DNA of 64,000 nt from positions 1-64,000 of the forward strand of contig CAYSWA010000003.1 in the NCBI GenBank assembly GCA_964434535.1. Reading direction: 5' to 3'. The position numbers and the translations under genes were made by a program. This document shows positions 51,293 through 59,464 of the stretch, piece after piece (positions within the stretch are counted from its first letter, which is position 1; the number at the start of each line of letters is the position of its first letter). A model generated the notes under the pieces. That model was not told the origin of the DNA. It worked only from the letters and a program-made list of their open reading frames with translations, and did not search any database. Origin of the DNA: SM23-32 sp964434535. Its GTDB lineage: Bacteria > Planctomycetota > Brocadiia > SM23-32.

Positions 51293-53581
51293 ATGGCTGA
51301 GACGACCCAGGAGCCCGCCGCCGAGCGCCGCCGCATCACCGTGCGGGGCCGCGTGCAGGGCGTCGGCTTCCGCCCCACGCTCTATCGCGAGCTGGTGCGG
51401 CGCGGCTGCGCCGGCAGCATCCGCAACACCCCCGAAGGGGTCGCGCTCGAGGTCGAGGCGCCGCCCGACGTGCTGGACGAGGTCGTGCGCGAGTTCCCCC
51501 GGCTCGTGCCCGAGCGGGCGCGCGTGGACGAGCTGATCGTCGAGCAGGTCGAGCCCCGGGGCGAGCGGGGCTTCCGCATCGAACGCAGCGACGCGGACGG
51601 GCGAAGCCTGCTGCCGATCCCGCCCGACCTGGCCCTCTGCGGCGAATGCGCCGCCGAGCTGGACCGGCCCGGCTGCCGGCGCGAGGGCTACCCCTTCAAC
51701 ACCTGCACCGACTGCGGGCCGCGCTTCACCATCGCCCGGCGCGTGCCGTTCGATCGGGAGACGAACGCCATGGCGGCCTTCCCTCCGTGCGAGGACTGCG
51801 CCCGCGAGTACGCCGAGCCGGCCGAGCGCCGCTTCCACGCGCAGACCGTCTCCTGCCCCGCCTGCGGCCCCTCGCTCGCCTTCCTCACCCCCCAGGGCGA
51901 AGAGGTGGACGAGCCGCTCCGGACCGCCCGGCGCATGCTGCGCGAGGGGCGGATCCTGGCCGTCAAGGGCATCGGCGGCTTCCACCTCGCCTGCGACGCC
52001 ACGCGCCCCGCGCCCGTCGCCCTGCTGCGCGAGCGGAAGCGACGGCCCGCCAGGCCGTTTGCGATCATGGCGGTCGATATCGAGGCGTGCCGGCGGCTCG
52101 CCGAGGTGAGCGCCGTCGAAGAGGAGCTGCTGACCTCGCCGCAGGCGCCGATCGTCCTGCTGCGCAGGCGGCCCGGTTGCCCCGTCGCCGAGGGCGTCGC
52201 GCCGGGCCTGGCGCACCTCGGCGTCATGCTGCCCTACACGCCGCTGCACCGGCTGCTCCTCGCCGGCGAGATGCCCGTCGCGCTGGTCATGACGAGCTGC
52301 AACCGGCGCGAGGAGCCGATCGCCGTCAGCCACGAGCAGGTGCTCGGGGAGCTGACCGATCTCGTGGACGGCGTGCTGACCCACGACCGGGAGATTGTGA
52401 ACCGCTGCGACGACTCGCTGGTGGCGGCCTTCGACGGGCTGCCCCTGCCGATGCGGCGCTCGCGGGGCTACGTGCCCGAACCCCTCATCCTTGAGCGCCC
52501 CGGGCCGCCCGTGCTCGCCACCGGCGGGATGATGAAGAACGCGTTCGCGCTGACCAGCGGCCGGCGCGTCTTCCTCTCCCAGCACATCGGCGACGTCTCG
52601 GACGCCGACAACGCCGCCTACTTCGCGCGCTCCGTGCGGGAGTTCTCGCGGCTGCTGCGCGTGGAGCCGGAGGTCCTCGCCTGCGACATGCACCCGGACT
52701 ACCCCACGACGGCCTTCGCCCGTGAGATGGCCGAGCGACGCGGGCTGCCGCTCCTCCAGGTGCAGCAGCACCACGCCCATGTCGTCTCGTGCCTCGCCGA
52801 GAACGGCCGCGAGGGGCCGGCCATCGGCGTGAGCTGGGACGGGGCGGGCTACGGCGAGGACGGCGCCGTCTGGGGCGGCGAGTTCATGGTCGCCGACCGG
52901 CGCGGCTACCGGCGGCGCTATCACCTGGCCTACGTGCCGATGCCCGGCGGCGAGCAGGCCGTCCTCAACCCCGTGCGCATGGCCGCCTCGCACCTGGCCT
53001 GCGCGCTCGGTCCGCAGGAGGCGCTGCGGCGGCTCGGCCCCGCGATGCGGGAAGGCGAGTGCGATCTCGCCCTGCGGGTCATGGGGCGGGAAGCGTTCTC
53101 CCCGCCCACCTCCAGCGCCGGGCGGCTCTTCGACGCCGTCGCCGCCCTGCTCGGCGTGCGCAGGCGCGCCACCTACGACGGCCAGCCGGCCGCCGAGCTC
53201 GAGGCGCACTGCGCGCCGGAGGCCGAAGGCGCCTACCCCGTTGCCTTCGAGGGCGACGAGATATCGGTAGCGCCGACCTGGGCGGCGATATGCGGGGACC
53301 TGGATAGGGGCGAGGAGCCCGGCGCCGTCGCCATGCGGTTCCACCGCGCGATGGCCGGGGTCATCCTGGAGGGCTGCCGTCGGCTGCGGGAGGAGGAGGG
53401 CCTCGGCGTCGTCGCCCTCTCCGGCGGCGTGATGCAGAACCGCACGCTGCTGGCCCTGGCCGTGCCGGCGCTGCGGGCGGAAGGGTTCGAGGTGCTGCTT
53501 CAGAGCCGCGTGCCGCCGAACGACGGGGGCCTCTGCCTGGGCCAGGCCGCCTGCGCCCTGGCGCGCCTGGCCGCGCCGTAG
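51293..53581 (+). CDS. hypF: Carbamoyltransferase HypF
   Basis: Uses carbamoyl phosphate and ATP to carbamoylate the C-terminal Cys of HypE, the source of the cyanide ligands of [NiFe] hydrogenase. The 762 residues are full length: acylphosphatase domain at about 14-98 (RGRVQGVGFRPTLYREL), two zinc-finger-like modules (C116/C119 with C138/C141; C166/C169 with C188/C191), a YrdC domain from about 205 (AVKGIGGFHLACDAT, KRRPARPFAIM), and a Kae1-like domain from about 400 (MHPDYPTTAF, VQQHHAHVVSCLAENG, VALSGGVMQNRTLL). It lies 24 bases after nth and is separated from hypC by repeats and a promoter. Confidence 0.96.
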   Translation: MAETTQEPAAERRRITVRGRVQGVGFRPTLYRELVRRGCAGSIRNTPEGVALEVEAPPDVLDEVVREFPRLVPERARVDELIVEQVEPRGERGFRIERSDADGRSLLPIPPDLALCGECAAELDRPGCRREGYPFNTCTDCGPRFTIARRVPFDRETNAMAAFPPCEDCAREYAEPAERRFHAQTVSCPACGPSLAFLTPQGEEVDEPLRTARRMLREGRILAVKGIGGFHLACDATRPAPVALLRERKRRPARPFAIMAVDIEACRRLAEVSAVEEELLTSPQAPIVLLRRRPGCPVAEGVAPGLAHLGVMLPYTPLHRLLLAGEMPVALVMTSCNRREEPIAVSHEQVLGELTDLVDGVLTHDREIVNRCDDSLVAAFDGLPLPMRRSRGYVPEPLILERPGPPVLATGGMMKNAFALTSGRRVFLSQHIGDVSDADNAAYFARSVREFSRLLRVEPEVLACDMHPDYPTTAFAREMAERRGLPLLQVQQHHAHVVSCLAENGREGPAIGVSWDGAGYGEDGAVWGGEFMVADRRGYRRRYHLAYVPMPGGEQAVLNPVRMAASHLACALGPQEALRRLGPAMREGECDLALRVMGREAFSPPTSSAGRLFDAVAALLGVRRRATYDGQPAAELEAHCAPEAEGAYPVAFEGDEISVAPTWAAICGDLDRGEEPGAVAMRFHRAMAGVILEGCRRLREEEGLGVVALSGGVMQNRTLLALAVPALRAEGFEVLLQSRVPPNDGGLCLGQAACALARLAAP

Positions 53582-53624
53582 CGGCGCACGGCGCTACCGG
53601 ACGGCGCATCCGACTGGCCATTGT

Positions 53625-53680
53625 CCGCTGAAACTCCGGGACAGTCCCCTTCGGGATACAGTCCCGGTTTTCGGCTCCGA
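53625..53680 (+). repeat. Dispersed repeat R2
   Basis: Same order as 9437-9492: CTCCGGGACAGTCCCCTTCG, GGGATACAGTCCC, TTTTCGGCTCCGA. An R1-like GGAGGGACGCGCTCCG begins at 53691. Confidence 0.7.
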
Positions 53681-53728
53681 CGCCGAAGGTGGAGGGACGC
53701 GCTCCGGTCTCGCCGCCGAGCCCTCCCG

Positions 53729-53757
53729 GTGACAGGGCGGGGCGGCTCTCATATACT
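53729..53757 (+). promoter_or_regulatory. Promoter of hypCDE
   Basis: GTGACA (53729-53734), 17 bp, TATACT (53752-53757): five of six matches in each box. Leader about 40 nt. Confidence 0.65.
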
Positions 53758-53803
53758 GGATGAAGGGCAATTCCGCGCAGCTCAAGGCCGTTGTGAGCGC
53801 CAC

Positions 53804-54043
53804 ATGTGCTGGGCCGTGCCGACACGGGTGATCGAGGTCGACGGACACGTCGGGAAGGTCGAGCTTGCCGGCACCGTCCGCGAGGTCGGGCTGCGGCTCG
53901 TGCCCGAGGTGCAGGTCGGCGACTACGTGCTCGTGCACGCCGGGTTCGCCATCCAGCGCGTCGACGAGGAGGAAGCGCGCGAGACGCTCGCGCTCTTCGC
54001 CGAGATGGCGGCTGCCGCCGGGGGTGGCGATGAGACTGGTTGA
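53804..54043 (+). CDS. hypC: Hydrogenase maturation chaperone HypC
   Basis: A 79-residue chaperone that carries the Fe(CN)2CO unit between HypD and the hydrogenase large subunit. It starts MCWAVPTRV, with the essential Cys2 and the family's MC-x-A-[IV]-P. GDYVLVHAGFAIQRVDEEEA completes the OB-fold signature. Trp replaces the usual Leu at position 3. The 3' end overlaps hypD by 14 bases. Confidence 0.95.
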   Translation: MCWAVPTRVIEVDGHVGKVELAGTVREVGLRLVPEVQVGDYVLVHAGFAIQRVDEEEARETLALFAEMAAAAGGGDETG

Positions 54044-55127
54044 CGAGTTCCGCGCCCCGGCGGCCGCCCGCGCTCTCGCCGCCCGGATCGCCCGCGCCGT
54101 CGATGAGGCCGGCCGGCCGGTGCGCTTGATGGAGGTCTGCGGCGGCCACACCATGGCGATCCACCGCTTCGGCATCCCCGAGCTGCTGCCGGAGGCGATC
54201 GAGCTGATCAGCGGGCCGGGCTGCCCGGTCTGCGTGACGCCGACGGCCTACATCGACCGCGCCCTCGAGCTGGCCGGCCGGCCCGAGGTGACGCTGGCCA
54301 CCTTCGGCGACCTCTACCGCGTGCCCGGCGGTGGCGGGAGCCTGGAGGATGCCGCCGCCGGCGGGGCCGACGTGCGGGTGGTCTACTCGGCGCGCGACGC
54401 CCTGAAGCTCGCCGTGCGCGAGCCCGAGCGCGAGGTGATCTTCCTCGCCATCGGTTTCGAGACCACTGCCCCCGGCACGGCGGCCACGCTGCTCGAGGGG
54501 GCCGAGCAGGGGGTGGGCAACTTCCGCGTCATGTCCGGCCACAAGACGATGCCCGAGGCGCTCCGGGCGCTGACCGAGGGGGGGGAGGCGGCGCTGGACG
54601 GCTTCCTGCTGCCGGGGCACGTCTCGACGATCACCGGCCCCGCGCCCTACGAGTTCCTGCCGCGCGAGCGGGGCCTGGCCTGCTGCGTGACGGGCTTCGA
54701 GCCGACCGACATCCTGCGGGCCGTCCTCGCGCTGGTCGAGCAGGTGCGCGACGGCGAGCCGCGGGTGGAGAACCAGTACCGCCGGGTCGTCCGCCCGGAC
54801 GGGAACCCCGCGGCCCGCGCCGTGATCGAAGAGGTCTTCGAGCCGGCCGACAGCTACTGGCGGGGGCTCGGGCCGATCGCCGGCAGCGGGCTCGCCCTGC
54901 GGCGGGAGTGGGAGCCATACCGCCTCGAGCCGCCGGGGCCCGAGGCGCCGGCCGGGCCGGACAGGGGCTGCCGGTGCGCGGAGGTCCTGCGCGGGCTGAT
55001 CCACCCGCCGCAGTGCCCGCTGTTCGGGCGCTCGTGCATCCCCGACTCGCCGGTCGGGCCGTGCATGGTCTCCAGCGAGGGCTCGTGCGCGGCCTACTAC
55101 AAGTACGGCGCCGGCCGGGGGACTTGA
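54030..55127 (+). CDS. hypD: Hydrogenase maturation protein HypD
   Basis: The iron-sulfur scaffold on which Fe(CN)2CO is built. The 365 residues contain C37 in MEVCGGHTMAIHR, C65 and C68 in GPGCPVCVTP, FLAIGFETTAPGTA, GHVSTITG, and the C-terminal cluster cysteines (CRCAEVLRG, PPQCPLFGRSC, GPCMVSSEGSC). It overlaps hypC and is 55 bases before hypE. All key cysteines are present. Confidence 0.96.
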   Translation: MRLVDEFRAPAAARALAARIARAVDEAGRPVRLMEVCGGHTMAIHRFGIPELLPEAIELISGPGCPVCVTPTAYIDRALELAGRPEVTLATFGDLYRVPGGGGSLEDAAAGGADVRVVYSARDALKLAVREPEREVIFLAIGFETTAPGTAATLLEGAEQGVGNFRVMSGHKTMPEALRALTEGGEAALDGFLLPGHVSTITGPAPYEFLPRERGLACCVTGFEPTDILRAVLALVEQVRDGEPRVENQYRRVVRPDGNPAARAVIEEVFEPADSYWRGLGPIAGSGLALRREWEPYRLEPPGPEAPAGPDRGCRCAEVLRGLIHPPQCPLFGRSCIPDSPVGPCMVSSEGSCAAYYKYGAGRGT

Positions 55128-55182
55128 CGGCGCCGGCGGCGGCCGATATCACAGCGCCTCTTCCGCTGAGGGGGGTCCGGCC

Positions 55183-56193
55183 ATGGCCGAAGACCACGTC
55201 AAGCTCGGGCACGGCAGCGGCGGCGTGCTGACGCGCCGCCTGACCGAAGGCACGCTGCTGCGCTTCTTCCGCTCGCCGGCGCTGGCGTCCCTGCCGGACA
55301 GCGCCCGCCTGGAGCTCGGCGGGGCCCGGCTCGCCTTCACCACCGACAGCTACGTGGTCGATCCCCTCTTCTTCCCGGGCGGGGACATCGGGATGCTCGC
55401 CGTCTACGGCACGGTCAACGACCTGGCGGTGGCGGGGGCGACGCCGCGCTTCATCTCCTGCGCGCTGATCGTCGAGGAGGGCTTCCCGATGGCGGAGCTG
55501 GAGGCCGTGCTGGACTCCATGGCGCGGGCGGCCGAGGCGGCCGGGGTCGAGGTGGTGACCGGGGATACGAAGGTGGTGCCGCGCGGCAAGGCCGACCGGC
55601 TCTTCATCAACACGGCCGGCGTCGGGACGCTGGGCGACGGGGCGCCGGCGCCCGGTGGAAACGCCCGGCCGGGCGACGCTATCATAGTGAGCGGCCCGGT
55701 GGGGGACCACGGGGCGGCCGTGCTCTCGCGGCGGGAAGGGCTGGAGCTGGAGAGCGGGGTCACGAGCGACTGCGCGCCGCTGACCGAGGCCGCCGGGGCC
55801 GTCCTCGGGGCCGCGCGGCGCGTCGCCTTCATGCGCGACCTGACGCGCGGCGGGCTCGCCACGATCCTGAACGAGGCGACCGGCGAGGGCCGGCCCGGCC
55901 TGCTGCTTCAGGAGGCGGCCGTGCCCGTGCGCGAGGAGGTGCGCTCGATCTGCGAGGTGCTCGGGCTCGACCCGCTCTACCTGGCCTGCGAGGGCCGGCT
56001 GGCGGCGATCGTCGACGCCCAGAGCGCCGAGGCCGCCCTCGAGGCGCTGCGCCGGGCGCCGGGCGGCCAGCACGGGCGGGTGATCGGCCGGGTCACGCAG
56101 CGATACGCCGGCCAGGTGGTGCTGGAGACGGAGCTGGGGACGCGGCGGCTGCTCCAGATGCTCAGCGGCGAGCAGTTGCCGCGCATCTGCTAG
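55183..56193 (+). CDS. hypE: Hydrogenase maturation protein HypE
   Basis: Dehydrates the thiocarboxamide placed on its C-terminal Cys by HypF to a thiocyanate. The 336-residue AIR-synthase-like protein has LGHGSGGVLTRRL, DSYVVDPLFFPGGDIG, VYGTVNDLAVAGATP, GDTKVVPRGKAD, RDLTRGGLATILNE, and ends in LPRIC, the required PRIC-type tail. No hypA, hypB or hydrogenase structural gene lies within the window. Confidence 0.97.
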   Translation: MAEDHVKLGHGSGGVLTRRLTEGTLLRFFRSPALASLPDSARLELGGARLAFTTDSYVVDPLFFPGGDIGMLAVYGTVNDLAVAGATPRFISCALIVEEGFPMAELEAVLDSMARAAEAAGVEVVTGDTKVVPRGKADRLFINTAGVGTLGDGAPAPGGNARPGDAIIVSGPVGDHGAAVLSRREGLELESGVTSDCAPLTEAAGAVLGAARRVAFMRDLTRGGLATILNEATGEGRPGLLLQEAAVPVREEVRSICEVLGLDPLYLACEGRLAAIVDAQSAEAALEALRRAPGGQHGRVIGRVTQRYAGQVVLETELGTRRLLQMLSGEQLPRIC

Positions 56194-56234
56194 CGGCGCG
56201 GCGCGCTCAGGAACGATCACAGGCGGAGGAAGGC

Positions 56235-57659
56235 ATGCCCGGGGAGTCCGAAGGGCGCGAAGAGCGCGTCATGGAGCAGTTGCGCGGGCACGGTCAGGAG
56301 CGGATGGTCTCCTACCTGGAGGAGGAGCTCGAGGGCGAGGAGCGCCAGCGCCTGCTGGAGCAGCTCGACGGGCTCGCGTGGCGGCGGCTGGAGGCGTTCA
56401 GGCTGCTGCTGGGCACGCCGCCGACGGACGTGAGTTTCGCCGACGTGCGCCCCGCGCCGATCGAGCGGCTGCCCCTGAACGAATGGCAGCAGGAAGCCGA
56501 CCAGAAGGCCGCCGAAGGGGGCGAGGAGGCGATCCGGGCCGACCGCCTCGCCGTGCTCACCGTGGCCGGCGGCCAGGGCACCCGCCTGCGCTACGACCAC
56601 CCGAAGGGGATGTTCCCCATCACGCCGATCCGCGAGAAAAGCCTCTTCGAGCACTTCGCCGAGGCGATCCTCGCCGTGCGCCGACGCTACGCGTGCCGGC
56701 TGCCCTGGCTGGTGATGACCAGCCTGACCAACGAGGCGCAGACGCGCGAGTACTTCCGCGACAACGACTTCTTCGCCCTCGGCGAGGAGTCGGTGCACTT
56801 CTTCGTCCAGCGCCTCAACCCCATCCTGGACGGGGGCGGGCAACTGCTGCTGGCCGAGCGCGACCGGCTCCTGGTCGGGCCGGACGGCCACGGGGGCGTC
56901 TTCACCGCCCTGCACGAGGCGGGCCTGCTGGAGATGCTGCGCGAGGGCGGCTGGGATCTGGTCAGCTACTTCCAGGTCGACAACCCGCTGGTGACCGTGG
57001 TCGACCCCCGCTTCATCGGCTACCACCTGAAGCGCGGGGCCGACTTCTCCTGCAAGGTCGTGCCCAAGCGCGACCCGGAGGAAGGGCTCGGCCTGGCGGT
57101 CATGAAGGGCGACCACCCGGCCGTGATCGAGTACGTCGACGTGCCCCACCACATCGCCGCCGCCCGGCTGCCCTCCGGCCAGCTCAAGCTGCGCTACGGG
57201 AGCATCGCCATCCACATCCTCGACGTGCCGTTCGCCGAGCGCGTGGTCGCCGAGCCGGAGGGGCTGCCCTGGCACATGGCCCGCAAGCAGTACGAGATCG
57301 TCGGCCCCGGCGGCGAGAAGCGGCTCTCCGAGCCGGAGGCCTGCGTCAAGTTCGAGCGGTTCATCTTCGACGCCCTCCGGTTCGCCGACGAGTGCGCCTT
57401 CGTCGAGGTGCGCCGCGACACGGAGTTCGCCCCGGTGAAGAACTACGAGGGCGAGGACAGCCCGCAGACGGCCCGTGAGCTGCTCCAGCGCTGCTGGCTC
57501 CAGTGGCTGCGCGAGGCCGGAGCCGAGGTCGAGCTGCCGCGCGACTTCTGCGAGCCCGTCATCGAGATCAGCCCGCTCTACGCCGTGGGCGCCGCCGAGC
57601 TCAAAGAGAAGATCGAGCCCGGCTGGGAGCCCGAACTGCCGCTCGTGCTCGAACCCTGA
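56235..57659 (+). CDS. UDP-sugar pyrophosphorylase (eukaryote-type UAP1-like)
   Basis: A 474-residue nucleotidyltransferase of the UDPGP type 1 family, which makes UDP-N-acetylglucosamine or UDP-glucose from UTP and the sugar 1-phosphate. The nucleotide loop is TVAGGQGTRLRYDHPKGMFP, followed by WLVMTSLTNEAQTREYF, SYFQVDNPLVTVVDPRFIGY and KVVPKRDPEEGLG. These match UAP1 better than bacterial GlmU or GalU. The substrate cannot be fixed by eye. GGAGGAAGG precedes the ATG. It lies 41 bases after hypE, probably read from the same promoter without a functional link. Confidence 0.9.
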   Translation: MPGESEGREERVMEQLRGHGQERMVSYLEEELEGEERQRLLEQLDGLAWRRLEAFRLLLGTPPTDVSFADVRPAPIERLPLNEWQQEADQKAAEGGEEAIRADRLAVLTVAGGQGTRLRYDHPKGMFPITPIREKSLFEHFAEAILAVRRRYACRLPWLVMTSLTNEAQTREYFRDNDFFALGEESVHFFVQRLNPILDGGGQLLLAERDRLLVGPDGHGGVFTALHEAGLLEMLREGGWDLVSYFQVDNPLVTVVDPRFIGYHLKRGADFSCKVVPKRDPEEGLGLAVMKGDHPAVIEYVDVPHHIAAARLPSGQLKLRYGSIAIHILDVPFAERVVAEPEGLPWHMARKQYEIVGPGGEKRLSEPEACVKFERFIFDALRFADECAFVEVRRDTEFAPVKNYEGEDSPQTARELLQRCWLQWLREAGAEVELPRDFCEPVIEISPLYAVGAAELKEKIEPGWEPELPLVLEP

Positions 57660-57685
57660 GCATCGCCCGCGTGGAAGGGGGAGGC

Positions 57686-58606
57686 ATGCCCCGGTTCGTC
57701 TACTCCAGCCACTACTACTGCGACCTGGGGCACCACGTCTTCCGCACCGAGAAGTACCGCCTCCTCCACGACCTCATCGTCGAGGGCGGCCTGGCCGCGC
57801 CCGACGAGTTCCTCGCCCCCGAGCCGGCCACGCGCGAAGACGTGCTGCTCGTCCACACCCCCGAGTACCTGGACGACCTGCTCGCGGCCCGCCCGACCTC
57901 CCGCACGGCCCTGAGCGAGATGCCCATCTCGCGCGAGATCATCGGCGCCTTCATGCTCGGCGCCGGCGGCACCATCCTGGCCTGCCGCAGCGCCATCCGC
58001 GAGCACGAGTTCGCCATGAACCTGGCCGGCGGCTTCCACCACGCCATGCCCGACCGCGCCGAGGGATTCTGCTACATCAACGACGTGGCCGTCGGCGTGC
58101 GCCGCGTGCGGGAGGACGGCCTGGCCCGCCGCGTCATGATCGTGGACTGCGACCTGCACCAGGGCAACGGCACGGCCGTCATCTTCGCCCACGAGCCCGA
58201 GGTCTTCACCTTCAGCATCCACGAAGAGGCCATCTATCCGCTGAAGCAGCGCAGCGACCTCGACGTCGGGCTGCCCAGCTTCTGCGCAGGTGAGCAGTAC
58301 CTGCGCCGCCTCGCAGCGCGCCTGCCCGACGCGCTCGACCGGCACGAGCCGGACTTCGTCCTCTACGTGGCCGGCGCCGACCCCTACGCCGACGACCTGC
58401 TCGGCACGCTGATGCTGAGCATCCAAGACCTGTGGCGGCGCGACCAGGCCGTCCTCGGCGCCTGCGCCGAGCGCGGCATCCCGGCGGCGGTGACCCTGGC
58501 CGGCGGCTACAGCCCCGACGTGCGCGACACCGCCCGCATCCACTACGGCACGGCGCGCGCCATGTGCGAGCTCTCCGAGCGCCTCGCCGCCCCGAGCCAT
58601 GGTTGA
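57686..58606 (+). CDS. Histone deacetylase-family (acetoin utilisation-like) amidohydrolase
   Basis: A 306-residue arginase/deacetylase-fold zinc enzyme. GGFHHAM gives the tandem His118-His119; D156 and H158 in VDCDLHQGNGTA and the later Asp in AGADPYADD are zinc ligands; the active-site loop TLAGGYSPDV is present. Bacterial members deacetylate lysines (AcuC-type), polyamines or other N-acetyl groups. The neighbouring UDP-N-acetylhexosamine-type gene makes an N-acetyl sugar substrate conceivable but unproven. The ATG has GGGGGAGG just upstream, and the end overlaps comF by eight bases. Confidence 0.9.
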   Translation: MPRFVYSSHYYCDLGHHVFRTEKYRLLHDLIVEGGLAAPDEFLAPEPATREDVLLVHTPEYLDDLLAARPTSRTALSEMPISREIIGAFMLGAGGTILACRSAIREHEFAMNLAGGFHHAMPDRAEGFCYINDVAVGVRRVREDGLARRVMIVDCDLHQGNGTAVIFAHEPEVFTFSIHEEAIYPLKQRSDLDVGLPSFCAGEQYLRRLAARLPDALDRHEPDFVLYVAGADPYADDLLGTLMLSIQDLWRRDQAVLGACAERGIPAAVTLAGGYSPDVRDTARIHYGTARAMCELSERLAAPSHG

Positions 58607-59363
58607 GACCACCGCCCGCCCGATCGCGGCCCTGCGCGCGGCCTTCGAGGCGGGGCTCGATTGGCTCTACCCCCGGCACTGTTACCACTGCGGCCGCTCG
58701 CTCGCGCACGTCCGCTCGCAGATGCTCTGCCGCCGGTGCCTGGCGGAGCTGGAAGACCTGCGCGTGAGCGGGGCGCTCTGCGCCACATGCGGCCTGCCGC
58801 TGGCGGGCGAGCCGGCCCCCGAACTGGTCTGCATGGCATGCCGCGTCGAGCGGCGGCACTTCGAGCGGGCCCGGGCCTTCGTCGCCTACGCCGGTCCGGC
58901 CGCCTCCCTGATCCGCGCCTACAAGTTCGACGGCGACTACATGCTCGGCCCGCGCGCTCTGCGGGCGATGATGGACCGGGGCTGGACGCCGCCGGACGTC
59001 GAGCCGGCCCACCTGGTGGTGCCCGTGCCCCTGCACCGGCGGCGCCGGCGGGAGCGCGGCTACGACCAGGCCCTGCTGCTGGCGGAAGTGGTGGCCGAGC
59101 GGATCGGCGGCGAGTTGCGCCCGCGCGTGCTCGCCCGCACGCGCTACACCTCGCAGCAGGCGCTGCTGCCGATGGGCCGCAGGTGGGACAACGTGCGGGC
59201 TGCGTTCGCCGCGCGGCGTCCCGACCAGGTCGAGGGGCGGAGCGTGCTGCTGGTGGACGACGTGCTGACCACGGGGGTGACGGCCGACGAATGCGCGCGG
59301 GAGCTGAAGGCGGCCGGCGCCGCCCGCGTCCACGTCCTCACCCTCGCCCGCACCGCACCGTGA
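58599..59363 (+). CDS. comF: ComF-family phosphoribosyltransferase-like protein
   Basis: A 254-residue protein of the ComF/GntX family, implicated in DNA uptake in competent bacteria. The N-terminal zinc-ribbon cysteines are CYHCGRS, CRRC, CATCG and CMAC. Then come FVAYAGPAASLIRAYKFDGD, VPLHRRRRRERGYDQALLLA and the PRPP loop VLLVDDVLTTGVTADE. No other competence genes are near. It overlaps the HDAC gene and is the last gene before the restriction-modification cassette. Confidence 0.92.
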   Translation: MVETTARPIAALRAAFEAGLDWLYPRHCYHCGRSLAHVRSQMLCRRCLAELEDLRVSGALCATCGLPLAGEPAPELVCMACRVERRHFERARAFVAYAGPAASLIRAYKFDGDYMLGPRALRAMMDRGWTPPDVEPAHLVVPVPLHRRRRRERGYDQALLLAEVVAERIGGELRPRVLARTRYTSQQALLPMGRRWDNVRAAFAARRPDQVEGRSVLLVDDVLTTGVTADECARELKAAGAARVHVLTLARTAP

Positions 59364-59399
59364 AGGCGCCGCTGTTCAACAGCCGGTTTGGATCTGCGA

Positions 59400-59427
59400 T
59401 TGACAAGGGGCCGCTCTGCTGTATAGT
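59400..59427 (+). promoter_or_regulatory. Promoter of the restriction-modification cassette
   Basis: Perfect TTGACA (59400-59405), 16 bp, TATAGT (59422-59427), in a comparatively AT-rich gap. Leader about 30 nt. Confidence 0.65.
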
Positions 59428-59464
59428 GTATGCAACGACGAACGGATAAGGGACGGGATCGGTC

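Noticed and set aside
48683..53344. A minus-strand open frame of 1,553 codons opposite metX to hypF
   Set aside because: It is antisense to five well-supported genes and its composition (Val, Gly, Ala, Leu, His, Asp rich) is what GC-rich codons give when read in reverse. No domain is recognisable.
57686..58606. Evidence for histones or a eukaryotic origin
   Set aside because: HDAC-fold enzymes are common in bacteria and act on non-histone substrates; neighbours and codon use are bacterial.
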